Shown piece by piece: positions 25,282-35,100 of a stretch of 39,427 nt of DNA. The stretch is from Candidatus Acidiferrum typicum (GTDB lineage Bacteria; Acidobacteriota; Terriglobia; Acidiferrales; UBA7541): positions 1 through 39,427 of the forward strand of contig DLMH01000160.1 in the NCBI GenBank assembly GCA_002478115.1, given 5' to 3'. The first letter of the stretch is position 1, and every line of letters starts with the position of its first letter. The translations under genes were made by a program, and so were the position numbers. The notes under the pieces are model-generated. The model was given only the letters and a program-made list of their open reading frames with translations. It ran no database searches and was not told the DNA's origin.

Positions 25282-26835
25282 ATGACGGACGTCACCCCTT
25301 CCTCTGTCCACGATCAGTTTTCAGAGAGCATGCGCATTGCGTGGATTTTCGGCGCATGCGCATTCCTTCTCCAGATGGCCACGAACGGCCGCTATGGCTA
25401 TTTTCGCGACGAACTCTACTACCTCGCGTGCAGCGATCATCTGGCCTTCGGTTATGTGGATCTCGCTCCGCTGATCGCCTGGCTTGCGCGTGGCAGCCGC
25501 GTGATTTTTGGAGATTCCATCCATGCCATTCGGTTGCTGCCAGCCCTGGCGTTCGGCGCGGAAGTTGCGCTGACGGGATTCCTGACCCGCGAATTGGGAG
25601 GCCGGAAATGGGCCATCTTTCTGGCCTGCGTTTGCGTTTTACTCGCGCCTACCATCCTCGGCAACGGCACTCGGCTGGCCATGAATCCGTTGGAGCCACT
25701 GTTTTGGATGGGCTGTCTGTACGTTCTGCTGGCCGCACTGGATCGCCGCCAACCGGCTCTTCTTCTCTACTGTGGCGTGCTACTGGGGTTCGGCCTGCTG
25801 AACAAACATTCCACGGTATTTTTTCTCGGCGGGCTGGTTGTTGGCCTGGCGCTCACTCCCGAACGCCGCATTTTCGCTTCGAAATGGTTTTGGGCTGCGG
25901 CGTTGATCGCGTTTCTGATTGCGCTGCCCAACGTGGTCTGGCAATACGCGCACCATTTCCCGACGCTCGAGGATTTGCGAAACGTCAAAGCCACTCACAA
26001 AAACATCGAACTCCCGCCGCTGGCCTTCCTCAAGCAGCAAATCATGATGCTCAATCCGATTACGGATCTCGTTTGGATTGCCGGCCTCGCCTATCTCTTC
26101 TTCCACCGGAATGGCAAGCGCTTTCGCTTTGTAGGATTCACGTATCTTGCTTTTCTTGCGGCGATGATGGCATTGAAGGGGAAAGACTACTACCTCGCTC
26201 CGATATACCCCATGCTCTTCGCCGCAGGTGGCGTATGCTGGGAAACGCTTACGGCCAATCGCCCGCGACTTCGTTGGTTACGCGTGGCGTTGCCGGCGGT
26301 GGTCATCGCCGTCTGTCTTGTTTCTGTGCCACTCGCCCTGCCCGTTCTTCCTCCGGACAGAATCGTGCCGTACATGCAAGCGCTAGGCCTGGGTGTGACC
26401 CGCACGGAAACGTCCATGACTGGAATTCTCCCGCAGCATTTCGCGGATGAATTCGGATGGGAAGAAATGGTTTCCGAAGTCGCCACAGTCTACAACGCGC
26501 TCCCCGCGGGGGAACGCGCGAAGACCGCGATCCTTGCCGGAAACTATGGCGGAGCGGGAGCGATCGATTTCTTCGGCGCACGCTACGGTTTGCCCAAATC
26601 CATTTCTGCTCATCAAAACTACTACCTCTGGGGCCCGCGCGATTACACGGGCGAGCGGGTCATTCTGCTGGAGTGGAGAATGGAGGATGCGCAGTACTGG
26701 TGCGGCAGCGTGGACAAAGGGCCGCGCGTCGCACCCTACTACGGCATGGGCTGGGAGCACTATGACATCCTGGTCTGCCACAACTTTAAGGTTCCCCTTA
26801 CCGAAGCCTGGCCGGAACTCAAGATTTGGGATTGA
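25282..26835 (+). CDS. Glycosyltransferase family 39-like (ArnT/PMT type) membrane protein
   Basis: 517 residues, about ten membrane spans then a periplasmic C-terminal domain. The first loop carries FRDELYYLAC (Asp43/Glu44), the acidic site of GT-C polyprenyl-phosphate-dependent transferases, followed by HLAFGYVDLAPLIAWLAR. Such enzymes move a sugar from a lipid-phosphate donor onto lipid, glycan or protein outside the cytoplasm. Donor and acceptor are unknown. It stands alone: the 102-base gap to the next gene makes an operon uncertain. Confidence 0.88.
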   Translation: MTDVTPSSVHDQFSESMRIAWIFGACAFLLQMATNGRYGYFRDELYYLACSDHLAFGYVDLAPLIAWLARGSRVIFGDSIHAIRLLPALAFGAEVALTGFLTRELGGRKWAIFLACVCVLLAPTILGNGTRLAMNPLEPLFWMGCLYVLLAALDRRQPALLLYCGVLLGFGLLNKHSTVFFLGGLVVGLALTPERRIFASKWFWAAALIAFLIALPNVVWQYAHHFPTLEDLRNVKATHKNIELPPLAFLKQQIMMLNPITDLVWIAGLAYLFFHRNGKRFRFVGFTYLAFLAAMMALKGKDYYLAPIYPMLFAAGGVCWETLTANRPRLRWLRVALPAVVIAVCLVSVPLALPVLPPDRIVPYMQALGLGVTRTETSMTGILPQHFADEFGWEEMVSEVATVYNALPAGERAKTAILAGNYGGAGAIDFFGARYGLPKSISAHQNYYLWGPRDYTGERVILLEWRMEDAQYWCGSVDKGPRVAPYYGMGWEHYDILVCHNFKVPLTEAWPELKIWD

Positions 26836-26918
26836 TGTTTGTTCGGATGGCTCAGCCGAGGGGGCTTGGAGCAAGCGCCTTCGTGGCAGGCGGAGTTTGG
26901 GCCGGCCGCACGCCCACG

Positions 26919-26924
26919 TATAAT
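26919..26924 (+). promoter_or_regulatory. Possible -10 element upstream of the TPR gene
   Basis: TATAAT, a perfect -10 match, 13 bases before the ATG at 26938. The hexamer at the expected -35 spacing (TTTGGG) is a poor match, and the distance would give a very short leader. Confidence 0.3.
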
Positions 26925-26937
26925 ACGGAACGTCACC

Positions 26938-27267
26938 ATGACCGAGCAAAAGAAAAGCCGGCGGCAGAAGCTGGAAGAATACGTCGCACAAAATCCCAAG
27001 GATGCGTTTTCGCGGTACGGACTGGCATTGGAATTCCTGAGAGAGGGAAACAAAGCCGGGGCGGAGGCGCAATTCCGCACCCTGATTGAGAATCACGCGG
27101 ATTACGTGCCGGGGTTTCAGATGTACGCGCAAATGCTGGCGCAGGATGAGCGGCATGCGGAGACGCGATCGATTCTGACGGCAGGAATTGCTGCAGCGAC
27201 GCGCGTGGGCAACACGCACGCGCGGTCGGAGATGGAAGGACTGCTCGCGGAGCTGGAGGCAGCATGA
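26938..27267 (+). CDS. Small TPR (tetratricopeptide) protein
   Basis: 109 residues with two to three TPR-like helical pairs: PKDAFSRYGLALEFLREGN, then AGAEAQFRTLIENHADYVPG and FQMYAQMLAQDERHAETRSI. A protein-interaction adaptor without catalytic motif and without signal. The frame is open to 26839 but the first 33 codons lack coding character; ATG 26938 begins MTEQKKSRRQKLEEYVAQNP, a natural start. Its stop overlaps the start of the next gene (ATGA), so the two are translated together. Confidence 0.8.
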   Translation: MTEQKKSRRQKLEEYVAQNPKDAFSRYGLALEFLREGNKAGAEAQFRTLIENHADYVPGFQMYAQMLAQDERHAETRSILTAGIAAATRVGNTHARSEMEGLLAELEAA

Positions 27268-27638
27268 AATTTGCGAAGATTGTATTTTGGGTGGCGGGGA
27301 TTTGGGGCGTGCTGGTGCTGGTGCCTCTTTTTTTCATTTTTGACCTGATCGGTCAGAAAGATCCACCGGCGATCACACATCCTGGATTTTTCTACGGGTT
27401 TGCCGCCGTGGGGCTGGCGTGGCAAATCGCGTTTATGTTCATTGCCCGTGATCCGATCCGTTTCCGGCCGCTGATGATCCCCTCAACGGTGGAAAAATTC
27501 GGTTACGGGATCACGGTAGTAGTATTGGTGCTGCAGGCGAGGATGCACGCGTCCGACCTGGTCTTTGCAGCCACGGACTTACTGCTGGGTGTCCTGTTCG
27601 TGGCGGCCTATTTGCGCACGCCCGCGCGTTCCACTTAG
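27264..27638 (+). CDS. Small integral membrane protein, function unknown
   Basis: 124 residues with four membrane spans (about 5-27, 43-62, 78-95 and 99-117). I do not recognise the family. The start overlaps the TPR gene by 4 bases, so the TPR protein and this one form a likely functional pair. Confidence 0.7.
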   Translation: MKFAKIVFWVAGIWGVLVLVPLFFIFDLIGQKDPPAITHPGFFYGFAAVGLAWQIAFMFIARDPIRFRPLMIPSTVEKFGYGITVVVLVLQARMHASDLVFAATDLLLGVLFVAAYLRTPARST

Positions 27639-27757
27639 CCTCGCAACTAAAGATTTGAACTCATGGCGGCCGGTACTGGATCAAATTCCGATTGATCCAC
27701 CGCCCGGCAGCGGGCAGCATTCCGCGGGGCCTTCTGGTATCCTTTGGGCTGCGACCC

Positions 27758-28378
27758 ATGCGGCCGGAACGCATTCCACTTTTTCCTCTAAACGTCGTCC
27801 TGTTCCCCGGCGAACAACTTCCCCTGCACATCTTCGAGCCGCGCTACCGGCGCATGGTGCGCGAGTGCCTGGAGGCCAAGTCGCCATTCGGGATGCTGCT
27901 GGCGCTGCCGAATGGCGTGGTGCGCGTGGGGTGCACGGCGGAAATTGTGGACATTGTCAAAAAGTACGAGGACGGGCGCATGGACATCCTGACCGTGGGG
28001 AGAGACGCTTTCCGAATCCTGGAGTTGTTTACCGACGACCCGCTGCTCCAGGGACAAATCGATTATCTGGAAGACCACGATTCCCTGCTGGCACCTGTCA
28101 AGAGCCAGCGGCTGATCGAGGCCTACGAAACCTGCCACACGCTCCTTTTCTCCGAACTCCCGCGCAATTTCGATGGAATTGCCCCTGAACATCTGGCCTA
28201 TGCGGTCGCCGCGGCCCTGCCCCTCGATCTCCTGTGGAAGCAGCAGATTTTGGAGCTGCGCTCCGAGGCGGAGCGCCAGGAGCGGTTGCTCGGGTATCTT
28301 CGGGAGTGGGCGCCGCATCTACAGAAAGCAGAGGCATTGCGCCAGCGCGCCGGCGGCAACGGGCATGGACTAAATTAA
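27758..28378 (+). CDS. LON substrate-binding-domain protein (no protease)
   Basis: 206 residues. Matches the N-terminal domain of Lon proteases (IPLFPLNVVLFPGEQLPLHI, FEPRYRRMVRECLE) with no AAA or Ser-Lys protease domain. Stand-alone versions are common in bacteria and plausibly bind unfolded or degradation-tagged proteins, but no activity has been settled. Start at ATG 27758 (MRPERIPLFPL); the 22 upstream codons open to 27692 lack a ribosome site. It precedes the AAA-VWA pair by 42 bases and may be part of the same transcript. Confidence 0.88.
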   Translation: MRPERIPLFPLNVVLFPGEQLPLHIFEPRYRRMVRECLEAKSPFGMLLALPNGVVRVGCTAEIVDIVKKYEDGRMDILTVGRDAFRILELFTDDPLLQGQIDYLEDHDSLLAPVKSQRLIEAYETCHTLLFSELPRNFDGIAPEHLAYAVAAALPLDLLWKQQILELRSEAERQERLLGYLREWAPHLQKAEALRQRAGGNGHGLN

Positions 28379-28387
28379 AGAGTGGCG

Positions 28388-28404
28388 GGCCATCATTTAT
28401 GGCC
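28388..28404. repeat. Short hairpin before the AAA gene
   Basis: GGCCAT and ATGGCC pair perfectly around CATTT. It lies 16 bases upstream of the ATG at 28421. Too short to call a regulator with confidence. Confidence 0.25.
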
Positions 28405-28420
28405 TGGGCTGGGGGGCCCT

Positions 28421-29932
28421 ATGACAGCAAGCACTTCGCTACATCCCGCGGCACATTCCAGGCCGCGCACCATCGGCGAATGGAAACGCATCCCCGATTT
28501 CGATGCGCGCGCCACTTCCCTGTCCGTAAAGAACGAGATTCGTCGTAATCTGTTGCGCGCCATCGAGCGCAATGACCCGCTCTTCCCCGGCGTGCACGGC
28601 TACGAGGACAGCGTGATTCCGCAAATCGTGAATGCGCTGCTTTCCCGCCACAATTTTATCTTGCTGGGATTGCGCGGCCAGGCGAAAAGCCGCATCCTTC
28701 GCGGGCTGATTCAATTGCTGGACCCGGAAATTCCCGTGATTGCGGGCTGCGAAATCAACGACAACCCGCTGCAGCCGATCTGCCGCTCCTGCCGCGAAAA
28801 GGTGGCCGCGGAAGGCGACAACACGCCGATTGCCTGGCTGCCGCGGGACCAGCGCTTCGTCGAGAAGCTGGCCACACCCGATGTGACCATCGCGGACATC
28901 ATCGGAGACGTTGACCCCATCCGCGCCGCTCGAGGAGGCCGCGACCTTTCCGATGAGCTTACGATTCACTACGGATTGCTGCCGCGCGCCAACCGCGGAA
29001 TCTTTGCCATCAACGAATTGCCGGATTTGGCCGGCAAAATCCAGGTGGGCCTCTTCAACATTATGCAAGAGGGTGACATCCAGATTAAGGGCTATCCGTT
29101 GCGGCTGCCCCTGGATGTGCTGCTGGTGTTCACGGCAAACCCGGAAGACTACACGGCGCGCGGCAAGATCATTACGCCGCTGAAGGACCGCATCGGCGCG
29201 GAGATCCGCACGCACTATCCTTCTACCATTGATGAGGGGATGCGCATTACCGGGCAGGAGGCGTGGGTCGAGCGCAATGCCGAGATCAAGGTGGAAGTGC
29301 CGGAATATTTGCGCGAACTGATCGAGGAAATTGCGTTTCAGGCGCGCGAAGACAAGCGCGTGGACCGGCGCTCGGGCGTTAGCCAGCGCCTGCCGATTAC
29401 GGCGCTGGAAAGCGTGGTGAGCAATTCCGAGCAGCGCGCGGCGCGCACGGGCGAAACACATACGGTGGCGCGGGTAGCGGATGTGTACGCGGCACTGCCG
29501 GCGATGACCGGCAAGCTGGAGCTGGAATACGAGGGCGAGTTGAAGGGAGCCGAAGCGATCGCGCGCGAGCTGATTCGCACCGCAATTGGCCGCGTCTTCA
29601 GCAAGCATTTTCCCAATGTGAGCTTCCAGCCGGTGATTCAGTGGTTTGAAGCGGGAGGCGAGCTGAAGATTCCCGAAATTGCCACCACCAATCAGCGTTA
29701 CCAGCAGCTCGCGAAAGTCCCGGACCTGCTGAACCACACGGACAAGCTCGGCGTGACGAACCGCAAAGACGCCGCGGCTGTGGCTGCGGCCGCCGAAATG
29801 ATCCTCGAAGGCTTGTGGGCGCACCGGCGGATTGGCCGGAGCGAAGAGCGGGGCTTCTACGCGGAGAAACCTCAGCGAACGCCGGAACCGCGTGAATCGC
29901 CGAATCGTCCGCCGCGCCGGGGATACAACTGA
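28421..29932 (+). CDS. MoxR/BchI-type AAA+ ATPase
   Basis: 503 residues. Walker A is GLRGQAKS (83-90, Lys89). Walker B is GIFAINEL (193-200), with Asn198 where Asp is usual and Glu199 retained. Sensor 1 Asn240 is in LLVFTANPEDY and the likely arginine finger is Arg257 in LKDRIGAEI. Between Walker A and B lies C110-x10-C121-x2-C124, a possible metal or disulphide cluster. The protein has a long C-terminal region (~300-470) plus a basic Pro/Arg tail. Such ATPases work with VWA proteins as metal-chelatase-like or MoxR chaperones; the VWA gene follows after 17 bases. Start from ATG 28421; the frame to 28382 is not supported by a ribosome site. Confidence 0.87.
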   Translation: MTASTSLHPAAHSRPRTIGEWKRIPDFDARATSLSVKNEIRRNLLRAIERNDPLFPGVHGYEDSVIPQIVNALLSRHNFILLGLRGQAKSRILRGLIQLLDPEIPVIAGCEINDNPLQPICRSCREKVAAEGDNTPIAWLPRDQRFVEKLATPDVTIADIIGDVDPIRAARGGRDLSDELTIHYGLLPRANRGIFAINELPDLAGKIQVGLFNIMQEGDIQIKGYPLRLPLDVLLVFTANPEDYTARGKIITPLKDRIGAEIRTHYPSTIDEGMRITGQEAWVERNAEIKVEVPEYLRELIEEIAFQAREDKRVDRRSGVSQRLPITALESVVSNSEQRAARTGETHTVARVADVYAALPAMTGKLELEYEGELKGAEAIARELIRTAIGRVFSKHFPNVSFQPVIQWFEAGGELKIPEIATTNQRYQQLAKVPDLLNHTDKLGVTNRKDAAAVAAAAEMILEGLWAHRRIGRSEERGFYAEKPQRTPEPRESPNRPPRRGYN

Positions 29933-29949
29933 GGATTGAGGGCCACGCC

Positions 29950-31227
29950 ATGAAAGTCATCAAGTACGGAAAATATACGGGTGAGCCAGCCGACGCGGTG
30001 GATCTGGATGAACTCGTCAAACGGTTGGGGGATTTTTTTCTGCAGAGCGGGTTCGAGTCGCAATACTTCGGTCTATCTGAGTTTGAAAATGAGCGCTCGA
30101 TGGAAGCGCTGCGGGAAGCGATCCTGCGGGCGCTGCAGGAAGGTTACCTGCTGCCCGAGGATCAGATGAGCGAAGAGTTGCGCGAGATGCTAAAGGATCC
30201 GGGCGCAATGAACAACGAGGAGATACGCGACCTGATCGAAAAGCTGATGGATCGCCTTGCGGGCGAGGGCTACATCAATCCGCAACAGCCGCCGCAGGTG
30301 ACTCCACCGCCGCAAACATCGGCACTCGGGCAAGTGGGGCAACCGCAGGAGCGCAATACCGAAGCACGTTTCGAGATCACGGACAAAGCTATCGATTTCC
30401 TAGGTTTCAAGACGCTGCAGGATCTGCTCGGCTCGCTCGGCAGAAGCAGTTTTGGCCGCCACGACACGCGCGATTTATCTACCGGCGTGGAGTCGGGTGG
30501 AGCGTCGAGGCCTTATGAGTTCGGAGACGTCTTGAACCTGGACATTAGCGAAACGCTCTCGAATGCGATCCGGCGCGAGGGGGCTAAAGTGCCCATCGAG
30601 ATGCAGTACAAAGACCTGATGGTGCACCAGTGCGAATATCAGAGTTCGTGCGCCACGGTGTTGCTGCTGGATTGCAGCCACAGCATGATTTTGTACGGTG
30701 AGGACCGTTTCACCCCGGCCAAGCGCGTGGCCATGGCGCTTTCGCACCTGATCCGCACGCAATATCCGGGCGATTCGCTGAGCCTGGTGCTGTTCCACGA
30801 TTCGGCGGAGGAAGTCCCGCTGCACGAACTGGCGCGCGTGCAGGTTGGCCCGTACTACACCAACACGCGCGAAGGATTGCGCATGGCGCAGCGGATTTTG
30901 CTGCGGCAACGCAAGGATATGCGGCAGATTGTGATGATCACGGATGGCAAGCCGTCCGCGCTGACGCTGGAGGACGGCCGGATTTACAAGAATGCCTTCG
31001 GGCTCGACCCGTTTGTGGTGGGAGAGACGCTGGAGGAAGTGAACAAGTGCAAACGCGCGGGAATCATGATCAACACCTTCATGCTGGCAACGGATTACAG
31101 CCTGGTGCACTTCGTGCAAAAGATCACGGAAATGTGCAAGGGTAAAGCGTACTTCACCACGCCGTACAATCTGGGGCAGTATCTGCTGATGGATTACATG
31201 CAGCGAAAGACCAAGACGATTCACTAA
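29950..31227 (+). CDS. VWA-domain protein, partner of the AAA ATPase
   Basis: 425 residues. An N-terminal helical region (~1-110), a Pro/Gln-rich linker (~110-135), and a C-terminal von Willebrand A domain whose MIDAS is D241-x-S243-x-S245 in [13 protein letters not shown] with Asp332 in MITDGKPS. These sites bind a divalent metal and engage partner proteins. It is cytoplasmic: no signal or membrane span. The AAA+VWA arrangement matches MoxR systems that insert cofactors or remodel client complexes. The Gln/Pro linker could be flexible. The client is unknown. Confidence 0.9.
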   Translation: MKVIKYGKYTGEPADAVDLDELVKRLGDFFLQSGFESQYFGLSEFENERSMEALREAILRALQEGYLLPEDQMSEELREMLKDPGAMNNEEIRDLIEKLMDRLAGEGYINPQQPPQVTPPPQTSALGQVGQPQERNTEARFEITDKAIDFLGFKTLQDLLGSLGRSSFGRHDTRDLSTGVESGGASRPYEFGDVLNLDISETLSNAIRREGAKVPIEMQYKDLMVHQCEYQSSCATVLLLDCSHSMILYGEDRFTPAKRVAMALSHLIRTQYPGDSLSLVLFHDSAEEVPLHELARVQVGPYYTNTREGLRMAQRILLRQRKDMRQIVMITDGKPSALTLEDGRIYKNAFGLDPFVVGETLEEVNKCKRAGIMINTFMLATDYSLVHFVQKITEMCKGKAYFTTPYNLGQYLLMDYMQRKTKTIH

Positions 31228-31261
31228 ATCCTATCCTGCCACGATGCGGTAAAATGGGGCC

Positions 31262-31804
31262 ATGGCATTTGTAAAACGGCTTTTGCGGCTGATTGGCCTG
31301 GAGGCTCCCTTGACGCACATTGATTCGGGACACGCGGCGCCGGGTTTTTCCTTAAAGGCGCTGGATGGCAAAGAATACTCGCTGGAGAAGTTGCTGGAGC
31401 GAGGGCCAGCCGTTGTGGCGTTTTTCAAGATTTCCTGCCCGGTATGCCAGTTCACATTTCCATTTCTGCAGCGTTTGCACGAGCGCTACGCGGGGGAAGG
31501 TGCCACGGTGATTGGCGTCTCGCAGGATGATGCAAGGGACACAAAGGAGTTCAACCAGGAATACGGGGTGACGTTCCCGACGCTGGTGGACAGCGCGGGG
31601 TATCCCGCGTCCAATGCCTACGGGCTGACCAACGTGCCAACCATTTTCCTGATCGCACCGGACGGCAAGGTCAAGGTAAGTTGCATGGGCTTCAGCAAGA
31701 GTGATCTGGAGAAGGTCGCTTCGGAGCTTTCGCAATACAATAAGATGCGAGCGGCGCCGCTTTTCCGGACGGACGAGATCGTTCCCGCGTACAAGCCTGG
31801 TTGA
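31262..31804 (+). CDS. Peroxiredoxin/thioredoxin-fold (AhpC/TSA-like) protein
   Basis: 180 residues. AhpC/TSA-like thioredoxin fold with redox site C59-P-V-C62 in FFKISCPVCQFTFPF, followed by VIGVSQDDARDTKEF and the cis-Pro in NVPTIFLIAPDG. The CxxC resembles TlpA/ResA more than a two-Cys peroxiredoxin. There is no clear signal peptide or lipobox, so it is probably cytoplasmic. Likely a thiol-disulphide reductant. It ends the plus-strand series; a palindromic repeat element follows. Confidence 0.85.
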   Translation: MAFVKRLLRLIGLEAPLTHIDSGHAAPGFSLKALDGKEYSLEKLLERGPAVVAFFKISCPVCQFTFPFLQRLHERYAGEGATVIGVSQDDARDTKEFNQEYGVTFPTLVDSAGYPASNAYGLTNVPTIFLIAPDGKVKVSCMGFSKSDLEKVASELSQYNKMRAAPLFRTDEIVPAYKPG

Positions 31805-31863
31805 GGCAGCAAAAACTAGGTCCGGTCGGACCTCCAACAGGCCGTCAAACGATCCAGGCAAAT

Positions 31864-31961
31864 GTCATTCCGAGTCCCGTTCGCATTTTGAACGGGGCGA
31901 GGAATCTGCTTTTTCCTCTGCCTCATGCGAAAAACAGATCCCTCGCTCCGCTCGGGATGAC
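31864..31961. repeat. Palindromic element of inverted box-A copies
   Basis: About 98 bases, built of two inverted copies of box A. Outer arms GTCATTCCGAG (31864-31874) and CTCGGGATGAC (31951-31961) match at 10 of 11; the inner arms (31898-31915 and 31929-31946) pair with one mismatch and one bulge. Within the left half CCCGTTC and GAACGGG make a further perfect 7-bp stem around GCATTTT. It lies between the peroxiredoxin gene and the converging receptor end, and could act as a bidirectional transcript end or be a MITE-like insertion. Confidence 0.65.
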
Positions 31962-31995
31962 AAAAGTGCTTACGGCTTGCCGAAGTGAGCTCTTC

Positions 31996-32151
31996 TCAGA
32001 CTTCCTCGCGAAGCAAGTCTTTCCTGTGCTTGGGCCGCTTCGTCCGCTTGTCGGCAACGACGCGGGTTACTGCGGGAGACAAACCGGAATTTCGCGCGCG
32101 GCGGCGAGCTTCCACGCCTTTGTCCAGTTTCTGTTTGCGTTTCCGTTTCAT
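31996..32151 (-). CDS. Very basic 51-residue protein, unknown
   Basis: A short frame beginning MKRKRKQKLDKGVEARRRAR and rich in Lys/Arg throughout, ending in KHRKDLLREEV. The composition resembles nucleic-acid-binding small proteins. The frame is open to 32181, but Met at 32151 begins the basic block. No strong ribosome site was seen. It lies just after the receptor gene end on the same strand. Coding status is moderate: random GC-rich frames can mimic basic proteins. Confidence 0.45.
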   Translation of the reverse strand: MKRKRKQKLDKGVEARRRARNSGLSPAVTRVVADKRTKRPKHRKDLLREEV

Positions 32152-32181
32152 CCCAAACTCACACACGCTGCGAAATCGCAA

Positions 32182-35100
32182 TTAGAACGTGAAGGTCACC
32201 TGAAGATCAAGCCGGCGATTCGAGGTGGAGTCGCTGAAAGGTCTGCCCGTGAGGCCGTTGGATTCGCCAAAAAGAGGTGAACCGAGATTGCCAATGGGCG
32301 TGGCCAGGTTCACGTTGTTGAAGACGTTTCGCGCGTTCACTGAGAACGTGACTGCGTAGCGGCGATTGGTCGCGCCGGCATCCGGGCCGCCACGCCCGCC
32401 GCCCGGACCGCCTCTCGGACCGCCCCCGCCGGGACGCCCGAACGTGCCGCCGCCCATGGGCCCCCCGCCTCCGCCCGATGCGCCCTCAAGCACCGGGCCA
32501 AATCCAAAAGTTTTGCTGAGCCGAAGATTCAGAGAAAATCTGCCTGGTCCATCGCCGTAATTGACCGGGATCGGCGTATATGTGGCAAGGTCCGCAAGGT
32601 CCCCCGCCGTCGGTATGACGAAGCAGCCGAATTTCGTCTGAATTGCAGGCGTGCAGGTGGCGAAAGTTGGCCGCAAATTGTACTGATCGTTTTGATTTTG
32701 ATAAGGATCGGTGCCGGTAGTGATATTAAACGGTATGCCGGAACTCGCGATCAGGAAGGGGCTCAAGCGGAAGCCGCGTGGCAAGCCGATCGTGCCGCCC
32801 ACGAACAGCCGATGGCGAATATCGTAACTCGCGCGGCCGTAATCCTCCTGCAGGTCGCCCGGTATCGAGGGAAAAGTACCCGCGCCGGAGGTGTCACTGT
32901 CGGCGTAGTTCAGCGTGTAGTAGCCGAAGAGCGAGAGCTTGGCGCCCATACGGATACTGCCGTTGACGATCAGTTGGTTCTGCTTGAAGATGCCCTCGGA
33001 CTGATACTGAAAAATATTACCAGCCTCCGGGTAATTCACACGTTGGCCCGTCGTTGGGTCGACAGGGTTCAGATTGTCAGTATAAAACTCGTGCACCCCG
33101 CGCGAGTTGAGATACGTGACGGCCAGATTCGCGGTTTTCGTAAGTTGGCGCTCCAGCGTCACGCCCGTCTGAATCGTGTACGGGGCGTGCAGACTTGGAT
33201 TGTTCTTGTAGACATTCGTGCTGGCGGTAGTGGAAGTTATGCCCGGTGGCGTCGGCGGGAGAAAGAACTGCGGATTTGTCAGTTGATATTCGTTCTGCAG
33301 GCTGCCATTAACGTTGTAGCGAAGCTGCTGGAGTTCCAGGCCGTACGCAAAGCGGTCGTAAAACATGCCAAAGCCCGCGCGCAGCACCGTCTTGGGAGGG
33401 TTTTTAGCGTTGCCGCCGATGCCCCAGGCAACACCCAGGCGCGGTGCAAAATCGTGGGTATCGCTGAAGTGGTTTTGCGTTTCAAAGCGCAATCCATAGC
33501 TCACGGTAATGTTCCGCCGCACTTTCCAGTCATCCTGAACAAACAGGCCCGCATCCACGAGCGTGACGGTCGCGCCGGGCGTGCCCGTTGTCTGCGTATA
33601 GAAATTAGCGCCGCCTCCGAGGGCATACAAACTAAGGCCGCCCGGGTTCTGCGGGCAGGCACTGGACGTGCTATTGGCGAGAACGCATTCAGTAATCTGG
33701 TAGGCTTCGATCGGCGTGATGATGCAGTTGTTGTTCGCCGCGGAGGGGACGCAAGTGGTATCGGGATTCGGGCGTGAGCCGAAGACGTATTGCCCAACGA
33801 AATTACTCTGGGTCGAATTATTGTCGGCAGTGGAACGCAGCCTGCCGCCGAACTTCACGGCGTGCTTACGGAAATTCTTATAGATGATGTCCTGAACCTC
33901 GTAGCGGTTCTGGGTATCCGAAATGTTCCCTCCGCCGCTGCCGTTGCCGTTAAATGCTCCGCCCACATTGACGCTTATGGCAGTGTTCACAGGAGTAGTG
34001 AGATCGCTGCCGTGGACATACTGGAAGCGGATTTCGTTGATGGTGTTGATGTTGATGGTCTGCGTGTCAGTCACTTGCAGCGTGTGTTCGGTGCTTAAAG
34101 AATTCGTCCCCACTTCGGCCAGATTGAATTGTCCAACGCCGTCGTTCGACTCCGAATCGCGCCAGAATTGATAACGCGCTGTCAGCGTGTTGGTCGGCGT
34201 GAGTTGATAATCGATTCGCGGGCTCAAGTTGGTCCTGGTTTGGGGATTCGCTACCGCGGCGCTGTAAGGAATGATGCTGTACTGGGCATCCGAGGAAGGG
34301 CATGGAATCAAGAGCACTTGATCTCCGCAAACTACCTGGCCGCTGACAATGTTTAATGCCTGGATGTCCCGCTGTTCAATATTGAAGAAGAATGACGCCT
34401 TCTTGTTGATGGCGCCGCCGATGTTCCCGCTGAATTGTTCGGAATGATAGCCCGGTGCCGCGATATTCGGCGGCAGAATTTCAAAGGGATTGCGCGCATT
34501 GAAAGCGGCGTCATTCCCGCTGATCATGAACTGCCCGTGGAGCGTGTCCGTGCCGGGCTTGGTGAAGATTTCCACGCGGCCGTAGCCCAGGCGGTCGTAC
34601 TCCGAGGAAAACGGATTTTGGTTGATGCGAATTTCGCGGATGGAGGCTTTCGGGGGAAGCTGCCCGGCGGTGAAGCCGTCAATGTAAATCTGCCCGCCGT
34701 TGGGGCCGGCGGAGGGACCCGCGAGAGCCTGGAGTTCCGACTCCAGTTCGTCGGGGTCGTCCGAGAGGGCCTCAAGGTCCTTGCCTTGTAAGACGATGGT
34801 GTTCGCGTTGTTGGAGGGATTGACGTCCACCTGAGTGGTGGTGTCATTCACGAGGACCTTTTCCTGTTGCATTTCCAGCGTGAGTGGAATATTGACGCGG
34901 AGCGATTGATCAGCAGCAAGGGCGATGCCGCTTTTGTCGAAGAGCGCAAAGCCCTTGGCCACGGCCTTGATTTCATAGTTGCCGGGCGCGAGGTCCTTGA
35001 ACTCGTAGAAACCCTCCTTGTTGCTCACCGTGTCCATGGAACCGCCGGAGGGCGTGGTCAAGAGCACGGTGACTTCGGTAACCGCGGCCCCGGAGGGATC

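Noticed and set aside
24870..26450. A 526-codon open frame overlapping the thioesterase and the GT39 gene
   Set aside because: Out of frame with the GT39 gene, rich in Arg/Ser/Pro, and crosses two genes of opposite orientation.
28439..29824. A 461-codon open frame antisense to the AAA ATPase
   Set aside because: The AAA motifs on the plus strand are decisive; the antisense product has no recognisable feature.
28421..31227. The AAA/VWA pair as a magnesium or metal chelatase replacing the missing ferrochelatase
   Set aside because: No porphyrin-binding H subunit is present and MoxR/VWA pairs are widespread without tetrapyrrole links. Kept as an unknown chaperone.
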